Source of the DNA: Hominilimicola fabiformis
GTDB taxonomy: Bacteria; Bacillota; Clostridia; UBA1381
DNA length: 64,000 bases
Assembly: GCF_020687385.1 (NCBI RefSeq)
Contig: NZ_JAJEQM010000001.1
Coordinates: 1 to 64,000 of the forward strand
Direction of reading: 5' to 3'
The notes under the pieces: model-generated
What the model saw: the letters and a program-made list of their open reading frames with translations, nothing else
Told to the model about the DNA's origin: nothing
Databases searched by the model: none
Shown: in pieces, positions 27,501 to 39,739 of the stretch
Position numbering within the stretch: the first letter of the stretch is position 1
Layout of the letters: each line of letters starts with the position of its first letter
Program-made: the position numbers and the translations under genes

Positions 27501-28798
27501 TTGACGGTGAACAATATCAGGTTGCTCATTATTACAAAGATAAAATTGTTACAGGCGAACAGACGTCTTTTGTTTTAGATATTGCAGGAAGAATTGCGTC
27601 AGTAGGAAAGCAAAGGCAGAGCGACCGCATTTTGGGATATATTTATAGACTTGTAGACGCAAGAAAAGACCACGAAGATAATATCTATGTAAAAATATAT
27701 AATGTTCAGCGTCAGCATGAGAATCTTGTTCTTGCTGACCACGTAGTTCTGGACGGAGAACGACGGACGAAAGATTATGTTAAACAAATTCTTTGCTCGG
27801 GTCAAGATGGTGCTTTGGTCAGACAGCCTGTTTTTTACAGAAAAAACAGTGATGGCGAAATAAAAGAATTGGATTTATCATCGCCCGCAGGACAGGAAAG
27901 AGAAAGAGATAATACTCTTGAAGAATTATTGCCCGCCGGTTCTTATTCATGGCTTTTTACTATGAAAAGCTTTGAACGAAAATATGTGATGTCAACAAAG
28001 ACTTATTATATGAGAGTTCCGCCTAATGATATTGAAGATCCGGACGAAAAGCTTTTTGGTGTGCAGCAATTTTCAAATGTTACATGGTGGAATAATAACA
28101 ATAAAAAAAGTATTTTGGGATTATACCGTTATGATGATTCGACGCCGTTTGCAAATCTTGTGCTTATGTCCAGCAATGACAACGCAACCTTAAGCAATTC
28201 AACCGAAATTACTATGGTAACGGATGTATACGAGCAGTGGATAGGCGATGATGAAGGAGAGTTAGTGATGACTCTGCATGGACTGCAAAAGGGTGCGGAG
28301 ATTACTGCTTACTTTGATGAGGGTGTATACAAGGACGATATTGAAGAAGGCGATTTAATTCGTTATGCGACAAATTCGGCAGGGTACATTGGAGTTTATG
28401 AAAAGATTTATGACCAAAGCGAGAATACCGTACTCTGGAATATGACAGGTACTGCTGACGAATACACCTCGAACACTGTGCCGTCCGCAAATCTGAGATA
28501 TACTTTCGGATATGTTAACAGTCTTTACAATGCGCCATATACTGACGGATTAAACTCTGTTATAAGCACGGGAAGAAAGCCGGATGAGGCAGAAGATACC
28601 TGGCAATTCAATTCAAATGCCACTGCTTCAACAAGGTATGTAGTCTATGACCCTGAACGACGTCAGGGCAGTCGGGTATATATGGCGGGTCTTGATGAAG
28701 TGGTTTCGTGGGAGAACTGCCATAATATAGAAAATACAACGAGAGTGTTTGTGCATACACGTCAAGGTTATCTTAGCGCTCTGTTTATTTATAAGTAA
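24560..28798 (+). CDS. giant SLH-domain surface protein
   Basis: The protein has 1412 residues. A signal peptide ends after VYAA (about residue 23). After about 340 residues of beta and helical sequence and a Gly/Ser linker come three SLH domains (about 370-425, 430-490 and 495-550) with FRPEDNITREEFVKML, FGVGMSVSRQDAAALI and YEDGSFRPLGTITRAEA. Degenerate copies follow to about 680 (FRPNDTLTVREMSEML). The last 700 residues are beta-rich and unlike families I can name. SLH domains in the middle leave large parts on both sides exposed. It is probably a scaffold or glycan-binding protein held to the wall. Confidence 0.75.
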   Translation: MKRISFLFTVLLCMLLPVSVYAAAEAGMFDADARLTVTGTAPSGTADVSVSVLDNNFTIQDADNVKDGAVVYTNQIKPNKDGEFSLQINLKDCPTGEYRIRVYQKGEKLIDVIRPYAEQDDNRTAIEGLNQAAVSGVNDVEEYIKQNRVKLQFVSPFDGTVNSAVIARLLTAAAPFDTNDKLSCVSAYQRAAVAATVSDGKITNLMDYSAMIKPMNENPMKKVLSADYVTDTAKSQLAQFLCGLAPFNSLDSFDLAVADALILSVTKNPTGAGDVKTVISSLRPGYNTNQLTAEVCRKVAYSTYHNFNELSEAITKAQNSSVSEKGGNSGSSGVGKVPVTVLGGGTPVPKTDSTNYGNKTDIKDETVDSFKDMESFEWAESAVNKLFSEGIVSGDGLGYFRPEDNITREEFVKMLVLTFDISSAHQENMTFNDVVSDEWYYPYLQTAFQGGIVKGISEYTFGVGMSVSRQDAAALISRAMKLTDKYNADAELFTDEADISDYALKSVKILRQMGIISGYEDGSFRPLGTITRAEAAKMLYEGWTNETEYVSVSSPSDTSVTEKEADDFAFELMKKLGIFSEDISYQGKVNQTVSRGEFAIYLARMLKSDNITGNGTNEFIDVSEDNDLSIALSGLKSMGIVKPDENGKFRPNDTLTVREMSEMLIRSFRSADINALAESLDNNYLSTAVQLNMLKGISNFDTATFGDCVVMMYNTLHTEYRHNYGETKSTLLKDIYDIEYIKGRVTANCFTEISGTRTNDIEKIGIDGVNYICNDEALHELLGYHLIVYYTEENDERSIVFYRTDDKTSVVRIDAENIEKYSDFTLFYYNGRKTAKIKIGRDTAIIYNGMVLETDYDSAFNIDTGSVTIISSGNVDTVIIETYDTVRVTGIDVSRKKVYAERIEDGSEEELDFNKDSDKWIFFKSYPYGKEVNENMLLAGDILCVSKSFDGSYIRGWQCSQTVSGKVEKVAGNTDDRWVTIDGEQYQVAHYYKDKIVTGEQTSFVLDIAGRIASVGKQRQSDRILGYIYRLVDARKDHEDNIYVKIYNVQRQHENLVLADHVVLDGERRTKDYVKQILCSGQDGALVRQPVFYRKNSDGEIKELDLSSPAGQERERDNTLEELLPAGSYSWLFTMKSFERKYVMSTKTYYMRVPPNDIEDPDEKLFGVQQFSNVTWWNNNNKKSILGLYRYDDSTPFANLVLMSSNDNATLSNSTEITMVTDVYEQWIGDDEGELVMTLHGLQKGAEITAYFDEGVYKDDIEEGDLIRYATNSAGYIGVYEKIYDQSENTVLWNMTGTADEYTSNTVPSANLRYTFGYVNSLYNAPYTDGLNSVISTGRKPDEAEDTWQFNSNATASTRYVVYDPERRQGSRVYMAGLDEVVSWENCHNIENTTRVFVHTRQGYLSALFIYK

Positions 28799-28810
28799 GG
28801 AGAAGATGAA

Positions 28811-30907
28811 ATGAAATTTAGAGGTAATAAAAAGAAAAGTCATGTACTGATATACTGTATTCTATTTATTTCCATTTTAGTTTTAGTGGGACCTCTATAT
28901 GCCATTTCATACAACACATTAAAAGACCAAGTCCTTAAAGATAGTCAAGCTGCTGTTAATAGAGGAATGAGCCGTTTGGATATGGAAATTGAAGTGCTTC
29001 AGAATATTCGTCTTGAGATGCAAAATGATACTAATTTTATTCGTATGAAAAATCTTCGCTCGTTTGAAGAGGTGCGTCAGTATATTATTTTTAAAGATTT
29101 TGCTAATTATTTTAAAGCTCAGACAAAAACATTCGTGCTTGCTTCCGATGCCTATATTTTTTTCCGAAGCAATAACTGCGTGGTTTCAGACAAATATCAA
29201 TATGATAATATGGAATCAATATTTAATGAGCATATCATAATGGAAGGAATGGACTGGAATCAATTTCGCAATAGCTTGTTTGAGAAAAAGTCAGAATTTG
29301 ATGCAAGGTATGTAGAAGATTTATATATAGACGGCGAAAAACAGCCGTCTTTGGTTGTAAGTCTTTCACTTAGTCCAAGCATCAATCAGCCGGAGGCTGT
29401 TCTTGTATGGATATATAGTATAGCCGATTTGTTTGAAGATATGAATTTGAGTAATTATCAAGAGATTTTTGAATATGTGGCATTTAACGATGAAATTATC
29501 TTTGCAGATGGAAATGAACAAAATCGGGAATCCCATCAAATTGTTGACGGCTGTAAAAATATCAATCTGAAAGTAACAATGGATGTTTCGGAGCAATATT
29601 TTGACAAGAATATGAGAACGTTCAGAAACTTTTTGATTATATATCTGGCAACCATGATTATTTTTATAATTTGTCTGGAATTGGCTTTGAGTTACTGGAA
29701 GAACAAGCCTATAAAACAAATGGTAAAACTTATGGCAAACTTAACAGGTGATAACAGCATTTCTGATAAGGATATTGAATATATATCTGATACAATGAAG
29801 CAGATTAATCTTGAAAATCAACAATATTACAGAGATATGCTGAATTTCTTGTTTTTCAAACGGCTGGACGAAAACGAATGCGAATTTATACGAAGCAAAT
29901 ACTCTGATTTTGGCAACCCGTTTTTCTTTGCGGCGTTTTTCGGAGAGAGAATAAATATCCGTATTTTAAATCTGTGTATGGAAAAGTACGGTGTAAAATC
30001 ACAAAGAATACTATCACCTCAGGAGGGAGAATGTATTGTATTTTTTAACTATTCTAAGGAGATGGATATTGACGCCTTGCGTGAAACTCTTGCCGAAGTT
30101 GTGGATATACTGAAAGTATATGATGTTCAGACTTCAATTTTGATAAGTATTCCATGTAATGATGTTTCAGAATTTTACGATGCCTATCAATATATTAAAA
30201 ACAATTATCGTTTTATTGATTACAGCGGTGTGTTTTTGTTTGAAAACAGCGACAGTAATAACAGTATTAAAAACGACAGAAAGTATTTGTATGACAGTCT
30301 GTATAATAATTTAATACAAGGTAATGCTTTTGAGGCAAATCAGGCAGTATATAAGCTTTGGTATCAGGTTATGATTAACGGTTATAACAGTGTAGATCCG
30401 ATACGAAAAATGTTTTACCGCCAGCTGGGTATTTTGGAGGATGCGGCTGAAAAAGTGAATTACAGAGGAGAGCTTACACGGTATGATAGCAAAAAGAAAA
30501 TCAATGATTTAGCATTTTCTATTGCGGATGATGTTGAGAATATATGCTCCTTGATTTCTTTGCATGAAAATCAAGAAAACGGACGCATACAGGAAATTAT
30601 ATCTTGGATGAACGAGCATTTTAATGAACCTGATTTTTGTATGACGTCTATGGAAAACAAATTCGGTGTGTCCGGTAAGACAATAGGCAAGATTATAAAG
30701 TCTACCACAGGTAAAACATTTCAAGAATATGTGGAGGGGTGCAGAATAGAGCTTGCTAAACGATTAATTACACAACCTGACAGCAATATGAAAGTAGTGG
30801 TTCAGGAATGTGGATTTATTAACTACGATACATTTTACAAATTCTTTAAGAAGCACACAGGGGTTTCGCCAAAGCAATGGAAGAATAATATCGACAGGAG
30901 TATGTAG
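28811..30907 (+). CDS. membrane-bound AraC-family regulator
   Basis: The protein has 698 residues. One membrane helix near residues 14-32, an external sensor region (Cache-like) to about 270, and a second helix near 272-295 (FLIIYLATMIIFIICLELAL) are followed by a linker and a C-terminal AraC helix-turn-helix pair (about 598-695; FGVSGKTIGKIIK, ECGFINYDTFYKFFKKHTGVSPKQW). Such one-component regulators lie beside LplB/YtcP transport genes in Clostridia and Paenibacilli. It probably senses a sugar outside the cell and activates this locus. A ribosome site AAGGAG overlaps the end of the preceding gene. Confidence 0.85.
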   Translation: MKFRGNKKKSHVLIYCILFISILVLVGPLYAISYNTLKDQVLKDSQAAVNRGMSRLDMEIEVLQNIRLEMQNDTNFIRMKNLRSFEEVRQYIIFKDFANYFKAQTKTFVLASDAYIFFRSNNCVVSDKYQYDNMESIFNEHIIMEGMDWNQFRNSLFEKKSEFDARYVEDLYIDGEKQPSLVVSLSLSPSINQPEAVLVWIYSIADLFEDMNLSNYQEIFEYVAFNDEIIFADGNEQNRESHQIVDGCKNINLKVTMDVSEQYFDKNMRTFRNFLIIYLATMIIFIICLELALSYWKNKPIKQMVKLMANLTGDNSISDKDIEYISDTMKQINLENQQYYRDMLNFLFFKRLDENECEFIRSKYSDFGNPFFFAAFFGERINIRILNLCMEKYGVKSQRILSPQEGECIVFFNYSKEMDIDALRETLAEVVDILKVYDVQTSILISIPCNDVSEFYDAYQYIKNNYRFIDYSGVFLFENSDSNNSIKNDRKYLYDSLYNNLIQGNAFEANQAVYKLWYQVMINGYNSVDPIRKMFYRQLGILEDAAEKVNYRGELTRYDSKKKINDLAFSIADDVENICSLISLHENQENGRIQEIISWMNEHFNEPDFCMTSMENKFGVSGKTIGKIIKSTTGKTFQEYVEGCRIELAKRLITQPDSNMKVVVQECGFINYDTFYKFFKKHTGVSPKQWKNNIDRSM

Positions 30908-30957
30908 ATTGTATTTCTTTGTTAAAATGTAATTAATTATTAAGAGAGGTAATAATT

Positions 30958-32379
30958 ATGGAAAGACTTATTAAGATAGGAAAGATAAAGCCAAGAAAGG
31001 CATCAGAAATTAAAAATTCTCGTATTGGTATCGGGTTTGAAAAGTTGGACAGAAAAGTGTTTAACCCTGAAAAAGCTTATGACAAGCTTGCGATGATTGG
31101 AGCAAAGTGGGTTCGTATTCAAAGCGGTTGGGAAAGAACCGAACAGGAAAAGGGCGTTTATGATTTTGAATGGTTAGATAGTATTGTAGACAATTTGCTT
31201 GAACGCGGACTTGTTCCATGGATAAATTTAGCTTACGGCAACGGACTTTATGATGATGATGCGGCAAAGGTTTTTGGCGCAGTCGGTTGCCCGCCCGTAA
31301 AAAGCGAAGAAGCAAAAAAAGGCTGGGCAGATTATATTACTGCTCTTGCCGCTCATATGAAAGGCCGCATTTCTTATTACGAGGTGTGGAACGAGCCTGA
31401 CGGCGAATGGTGTTGGAAGCATGGCCCCAATGGCAAGGAATATGGTCAGTTTGTTGTTGATACATCGGTTGCTTTAAAAAAGGGCGACAGCAGTGCAAAG
31501 GTCATAGGCGGCGCAATATGTATGGCAAAACCTTTAGATTTTGCATATGACGCATTCAGCGTTGGAATGGGAGAGCATATAGATGCGATTAGCTTTCACG
31601 AATATGTCATAGATGAAACGGTGGTATTCCGCCATGTAAAGGCTTTGCGTGGATTATGCAATAGATTTAATCCCAATATAGAGATTATCCAAGGCGAATC
31701 GGGTTCTCAATCGAGAAGCGATGGCAGAGGTGCAATGAGAAAAGGTGCATGGACACCTCATAAGCAGGCAAAACAGCTTTTGCGTCATCTGATGGCAGAC
31801 TTAATGACTGAGGTGAAATTTACTTCGTATTTTTCCTGCATGGATATGATTGAAGCACTCAACGGCACAGTCGGTGATTTAGTCAGTTATCTTGATTACG
31901 GATATTTCGGTGTACTGGGAGCTGATTTTGACGCACAGGGACGTTCTGTTGGAAACTATACGCCAAAACCGTCATATTACGCACTGCAAACAATTTCCGC
32001 TATTTTCTCTGAGGATGTTCAAAAGGCGGATTTGCCGATTATACGATGGCCTGAGGTGTCGGACAGATTGTTTGGCTTTGACTGTGATGACCCATCTATT
32101 GTAGAGGGCGGATTTAAGTGCGAAAACGGTTCGGCGGCATTTGTATACTGGAACAGTACCAATTTGATGACTACAGATTTTGAATCTACTGTGACCTTCT
32201 ATACAGCAGGGCTACCGGATAAAATACGATTAGTAGATTTAATGGACGGAACGGTTTATGAGTTGCCTGAAAGTATTTTAGAAAGCAAGGGAGAAGGCAA
32301 ATATGCAATACATAATATTCCTATAAAGGACTATCCTATGGCATTACTTTTCGGAGATTTTAAAGAAATAAATATATAA
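30958..32379 (+). CDS. intracellular GH39-like glycosidase
   Basis: The protein has 473 residues and no signal peptide. It has a TIM barrel with YYEVWNEPDGEW (acid/base glutamate about residue 145) and EIIQGESGSQS (nucleophile about 247), followed by a small beta domain. This resembles GH39 beta-xylosidases and related clan-A enzymes. The absence of a signal implies it acts on imported oligosaccharides. It is followed by an SGNH hydrolase. Substrate specificity cannot be read from the sequence. Confidence 0.7.
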   Translation: MERLIKIGKIKPRKASEIKNSRIGIGFEKLDRKVFNPEKAYDKLAMIGAKWVRIQSGWERTEQEKGVYDFEWLDSIVDNLLERGLVPWINLAYGNGLYDDDAAKVFGAVGCPPVKSEEAKKGWADYITALAAHMKGRISYYEVWNEPDGEWCWKHGPNGKEYGQFVVDTSVALKKGDSSAKVIGGAICMAKPLDFAYDAFSVGMGEHIDAISFHEYVIDETVVFRHVKALRGLCNRFNPNIEIIQGESGSQSRSDGRGAMRKGAWTPHKQAKQLLRHLMADLMTEVKFTSYFSCMDMIEALNGTVGDLVSYLDYGYFGVLGADFDAQGRSVGNYTPKPSYYALQTISAIFSEDVQKADLPIIRWPEVSDRLFGFDCDDPSIVEGGFKCENGSAAFVYWNSTNLMTTDFESTVTFYTAGLPDKIRLVDLMDGTVYELPESILESKGEGKYAIHNIPIKDYPMALLFGDFKEINI

Positions 32380-32433
32380 ATATCAGAATACGAAGATATT
32401 TTATAACAATTTAGAAAGGCTATGGTGATTAGC

Positions 32434-33057
32434 GTGAAGAGAATTTTGTTTCAGGGAGACTCAATTACCGATATGTACAGAGTCAGGGATTTAGACCATT
32501 ATGCAGGCTGCGGTTATGCAACATTGGTGTCAGCTCAGTTAGGATATGAAAATCCGGGTGAATATACATTTATAAACCGTGGTATAGGTGGCGACAGAAG
32601 TATAGACATATTGGCGAGAATAAAAAAAGACGCAATAAATTTAAAACCCGATTATATGAGTATTTTTGTGGGTGTAAATGACGCATGGGCGGAAATTGAC
32701 ACCGGCAACGGAGTATCGCCTGAAAATTACGAAAAATATTTAAGTCTGATTATAGACGAGGTAAAGGTGGCACTGCCGGATATAAAGCTGATGATTTTAG
32801 AGCCGTTTGTTTTAAAGTATCTTATTTTGCCGGATAAATATGAGGAATTACGTGCGATGGTTGAAGCAATAGCTAAAGCTGCAAAAAGAACTGCGGAAAA
32901 ATACAACATAAAATTTGTGCCGCTGATGAAAAAATTTGATGATGCACTGAAATATGCACCCGTAGATTTCTGGACGGCGGACGGCGTTCATCCCAAAGCG
33001 CCGGGACATGAGCTTATTAAAAGAGAATGGATAAAGGCATTTAATGAAATAAAGTGA
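32434..33057 (+). CDS. SGNH/GDSL-family esterase
   Basis: The protein has about 207 residues, with block I GDSITD (serine about residue 10), block III GVND and block V DGVHP. This is the layout of intracellular GDSL carbohydrate esterases that remove acetyl groups. The start is uncertain: ATG 32422 lies only two bases after AAAGG, whereas GTG 32434 gives the usual MKRILFQGDS start with GGTGA five bases upstream. It overlaps the start region of the next gene and probably deacetylates imported oligosaccharides. Confidence 0.78.
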   Translation: MKRILFQGDSITDMYRVRDLDHYAGCGYATLVSAQLGYENPGEYTFINRGIGGDRSIDILARIKKDAINLKPDYMSIFVGVNDAWAEIDTGNGVSPENYEKYLSLIIDEVKVALPDIKLMILEPFVLKYLILPDKYEELRAMVEAIAKAAKRTAEKYNIKFVPLMKKFDDALKYAPVDFWTADGVHPKAPGHELIKREWIKAFNEIK

Positions 33058-33071
33058 TGGGAGGATTGGCT

Positions 33072-36378
<3,307 letters not shown>

Positions 36379-36393
36379 GGGGATGAAGATTAA

Positions 36394-37071
36394 ATGAAAA
36401 TAACATGGCTTGGGCAGGCCGGACTGCTTTTTGAATCAAACGGAATAAAGCTTATAGTCGACCCGTATTTGTCGGACAGTGTGGAAAAGATAAATCCCCA
36501 AAATTTTCGTCGTGTTCCTGTCAAAGAGGAACTTTTTGGAGAGGACATTGATATTATTGTGATAACGCATAATCATCTTGACCATCTTGACCCCAAAACG
36601 CTTGAAAGGTTTTTAAATACAGATCGTGTTTTGACTGTGCTTGCTCCGTATTATGCGTGGCAGGAAGTACGAAAGCTCGGCAGAAATCATAACTATGTTA
36701 TGTTTAACCGCGGTACGGTCTGGACACAGAACGGTATAACCTTGACGGCAGTGAAGGCAGAACATTCTGACTTAACGGCAATAGGCTTTATTGTAGACGA
36801 CAGCAAAGAAAAGCTTTACATCACGGGAGATACGCTCTATAACAAAGATATTTTTGCCGATTTGCCACAGGATATTGACACTGTATTTTTACCGATAAAC
36901 GGTGTCGGCAATAATATGAATATTACCGATGCGAAAAGATTCGCAGTGAAAACAGGTGCAAAAAATGCAGTACCTGTTCATTGGGGAATGTTTGACGAGC
37001 TTGACCCAACTGAATTTGATTTAGAAAATGCGGTTATACCGACAATATATGAGGAAGTGAAATTGAAATGA
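36394..37071 (+). CDS. UlaG-like metallo-beta-lactamase-fold lactonase
   Basis: The protein has 225 residues. The metal-binding motif is THNHLDHLD, with further ligands in AEHSD, ITGDT and VPVHWGMFDE. This layout matches the UlaG family of sugar-lactone hydrolases. The gene overlaps the next one (ATGA), which encodes an aldonate dehydratase-like enzyme, so opening of a sugar lactone is a likely role. A general UPF0173-type hydrolase cannot be excluded. Confidence 0.7.
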   Translation: MKITWLGQAGLLFESNGIKLIVDPYLSDSVEKINPQNFRRVPVKEELFGEDIDIIVITHNHLDHLDPKTLERFLNTDRVLTVLAPYYAWQEVRKLGRNHNYVMFNRGTVWTQNGITLTAVKAEHSDLTAIGFIVDDSKEKLYITGDTLYNKDIFADLPQDIDTVFLPINGVGNNMNITDAKRFAVKTGAKNAVPVHWGMFDELDPTEFDLENAVIPTIYEEVKLK

Positions 37072-38228
37072 AAGTAACAGATATTAAAACTTTTGCAGTA
37101 GATTGTTTTCGCACGAATTGGGTCTTTATAAAGGTTTATACCGATGAAGGCATTGATGGAGTCGGAGAGGCCACGCTTGAATATAAGGAAAAGGCACTTA
37201 TAGGAACGGTAGAGCATATCAAGGAATATCTTGTCGGACAAAACCCGCTTGATATTGAAAAGCATTGGCATAATATCTATCGCGATGCGTACTGGCGTGG
37301 CGGCGCAGTTCTGATGTCGGCATTGTCAGCGGTAGAAATGGCGTTGTGGGATATTCTCGGCAAAAGTCTTAATGTGCCTGTGTATCAGCTTATGGGCGGC
37401 AAGGTGAATGATAAGGTTAGGATATATGTAAACGGCTGGTTTGCGGGCGCAAAAGAACCTGAGGAATTTGGAGAAAAGGCGAAAACAGCCGTAAAGCGCG
37501 GCGTAACCGCAATGAAATGGGACCCTTTCGGCAAGAACTATCTTAATATTTCAAATGCCGAGCTTGATAAAGCACTTCGTTGTGTTGCATCAGTGCGTGA
37601 AGCAGTGGGCGATAAGGTAGATTTGCTGATTGAGGGACACGGACGCTTTAATATTCCGACAGGAATTAAAATCGCAAAGGAGCTTGAACAGTTTAAGCCG
37701 ATGTTTTTTGAAGAACCCGTACCGCCCGATAATCTTGACGCACTTAAAATGGTTCGTGATAAATCGCCTGTTGCAATTTCGGCAGGTGAAAGACTTTATA
37801 CGCGCTGGGACTATAAGAGAATGTTTGACATTATGGCGGCGGATTACATACAGCCAGACATTTCGCATGCGGGCGGTATTATGGAGCTAAAGAAAATCGC
37901 AGCAGAAGCGGAGAGCAGATATATTCCATTCGCACCACATAATCCATCGGGACCTGTCGCAAATGCGGCAACGCTACAATTGGCGGCAAGCTGTCCTAAT
38001 TTTGAAATACTTGAAATTATGTATTCAGACGTGGACTACCGAAAGGATATAACAAACGAGAGTTTGGAATATAAGGACGGTTATATCACCATTCCCGATA
38101 AGGCGGGGCTTGGTATTGAGATTAACGAGGAGGAGTGTCTGAAACACCCATATCGACCGCATACACTAAGACACTATACGGGTGCATTAACAGATATTCG
38201 TCCGGCTAAAACGGAATTTTATTTTTAA
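37068..38228 (+). CDS. enolase-superfamily sugar-acid dehydratase (galactonate dehydratase-like)
   Basis: The protein has 386 residues. The capping domain is followed by the barrel with metal ligands in LIEGHGRF, FFEEPVPP and SAGERLYTRW. A catalytic histidine lies in FAPHNPSGP, and PDISHAGG is present. This matches the mandelate-racemase subgroup containing D-galactonate dehydratase. It should convert an aldonate to a 2-keto-3-deoxy acid. The first ligand is Glu (EGHGR), where DgoD-type enzymes have Asp. The gene overlaps the lactonase gene by 4 bases. No kinase or aldolase for the next steps is in the window. Confidence 0.82.
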   Translation: MKVTDIKTFAVDCFRTNWVFIKVYTDEGIDGVGEATLEYKEKALIGTVEHIKEYLVGQNPLDIEKHWHNIYRDAYWRGGAVLMSALSAVEMALWDILGKSLNVPVYQLMGGKVNDKVRIYVNGWFAGAKEPEEFGEKAKTAVKRGVTAMKWDPFGKNYLNISNAELDKALRCVASVREAVGDKVDLLIEGHGRFNIPTGIKIAKELEQFKPMFFEEPVPPDNLDALKMVRDKSPVAISAGERLYTRWDYKRMFDIMAADYIQPDISHAGGIMELKKIAAEAESRYIPFAPHNPSGPVANAATLQLAASCPNFEILEIMYSDVDYRKDITNESLEYKDGYITIPDKAGLGIEINEEECLKHPYRPHTLRHYTGALTDIRPAKTEFYF

Positions 38229-38240
38229 GCCCGGCGGTGA

Positions 38241-38615
38241 AATGTCAAGAGGGCAATCAGCAATAACAAAAGAGTCAATGAAATCATTCTTGGGCAAGTC
38301 ATTGTAAGCTTCTTTGAATTTACTGACTTGCTTAAGATTGAGGACATGAATCTTTGAATTAAAACGAGCTAATGCAGCATCTTCCCTTAGAAAATAAACA
38401 AGGTTATCACCATACACAGAGGTTGCTTCAAGACCTATTAAAACAGAATCTAAGGAGCAAGATGTCATAGCAGAAAGAATTCTTTTTACCAACTGTGAAG
38501 AACCGGTATGTGAGTTAGCAACAGAAAAGTTACTATGTTTACTTCCGTCAGGGAGCATGAAATAAACGACATTGGATTTGCTGCTTACATCAATACCGAC
38601 GTAAAGTGGGTTCAT
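38241..38615 (-). pseudogene. IS110-family transposase, N-terminal fragment
   Basis: Reading from ATG 38615 gives MNPLYVGIDVSSKS, GLEATSVYGDN and KNDFIDSFVIADC, the DEDD (RuvC-like) domain of IS110-family recombinases. Similarity stops near 38241-38250, about 125 codons in, just behind the dehydratase stop codon. The serine-containing C-terminal domain and right end are missing. The element is dead in cis. It separates the SDR gene from the rest of the sugar operon. Confidence 0.82.
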
Positions 38616-38910
38616 AAAAATCACCTTCTTTCGTTAAAATTTTAAGTGTTCAATCGGTTTGGTAAAACCCATGATTATGGAGCATCAATACTCTCGCATA
38701 TAAGAATCTGACTTAATAAGGACAGATGCGAAACCACACTGCTAAATGGTTGTCCCAAAGCTTAAGAAAACAGCCGGTCGATTTGAAGTTAACTTCCATA
38801 TCAGGGGAACAGACTAATTATGAAGCAACCGCAATGGTTCAACAGGAGTGAAAAGAACTATTACCTAATTGACACCAAGTCAATTATATCATAGGTTTAC
38901 CAAAACGATT
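38616..38910 (-). ncRNA. IS110 left-end non-coding region (bridge RNA candidate)
   Basis: About 290 bases upstream of the IS110 fragment hold no gene but keep an extended -10 (TGATATAAT on the minus strand, 38891-38883) followed by an AT/GC-mixed stretch that can fold. IS110-group elements encode their guide ('bridge') RNA in this position. The sequence is retained although the recombinase is truncated. Loop sequences and the outer left boundary cannot be fixed without related copies. Confidence 0.4.
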
Positions 38911-38965
38911 GATATTTTGAATATAAAAATATATCTATAAAGATATTATACGAGGAGTGAAAAAT

Positions 38966-39730
38966 ATGGAGAAATCGGTGTTTATAACAGGAGCAACGGT
39001 TAATACAGGACTTGGAATAGCTGAGAAATTTGCAAAAGAGGGGTATAATCTCTTTCTCGGTAGCCGAAATGCGGAAAATGCAGAAAAAACAGCAAAGGAA
39101 TTGTCAGAAAAATATGGTGTTTATGCAAAGGGTTATGGTATGAAAATCTTTGATGAAGAAAACACAAAAGAGATTTTTAAAGATATAAAAAACAGCGGAT
39201 ATTCAGTTGACACACTTGTGTTAAACGCAGCAAATTTAGGTATTCGTCAGCAGTTTTTTGATGTTTCGATAGACGACTTTATGAATGTTATAAATACAAA
39301 TATTGGCTGGAATTTTATGCTGTCGCGTGAGGCGGCAATTCAAATGAAAGAAAACGGTGGCGGTTCTATTGTGTTTGTAAATTCAAACACGGCTTACCGT
39401 GCAATCCCCGACAGAATTGCATACAGTGCATCAAAATCCGGAGCACTTGGTATGATGAGAGCACTGGCACTTGATTTGGGTAAGTACAATATTCGAGTAA
39501 ACGCCGTGCTTCCCGGTATGATAAAAACAGACCGTTGGGAAAGCAATTATAATGATTGCAGAAGCGCACTGTCGAATTATACACCGCTCGGCGACATTGC
39601 GGATTTTGAGGATATAGCAAATGCGGTCTGGTATTTTGGAAGTGATAACTCAAAAAATACCACAGGCGCAGAGCTTACTGTTGACGGCGGCAATATGATA
39701 CAGCTTTATCCGATAGTATCTGAAAAATAA
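38966..39730 (+). CDS. short-chain dehydrogenase/reductase (SDR)
   Basis: The protein has 254 residues. The nucleotide-binding turn is ITGATVNTGLG (two residues longer than the classical TGxxxGxG), with NAAN near residue 90, catalytic tyrosine and lysine in YSASKSG, and a C-terminal ELTVDGG. ATG 38966 is chosen because GAGGAG ends 8 bases upstream; GTG 38957 lies inside that ribosome site. It may be the sugar dehydrogenase of the preceding lactonase/dehydratase pathway, but the IS110 remnant between them makes this uncertain. Confidence 0.82.
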   Translation: MEKSVFITGATVNTGLGIAEKFAKEGYNLFLGSRNAENAEKTAKELSEKYGVYAKGYGMKIFDEENTKEIFKDIKNSGYSVDTLVLNAANLGIRQQFFDVSIDDFMNVINTNIGWNFMLSREAAIQMKENGGGSIVFVNSNTAYRAIPDRIAYSASKSGALGMMRALALDLGKYNIRVNAVLPGMIKTDRWESNYNDCRSALSNYTPLGDIADFEDIANAVWYFGSDNSKNTTGAELTVDGGNMIQLYPIVSEK

Positions 39731-39739
39731 TAAAAAACC

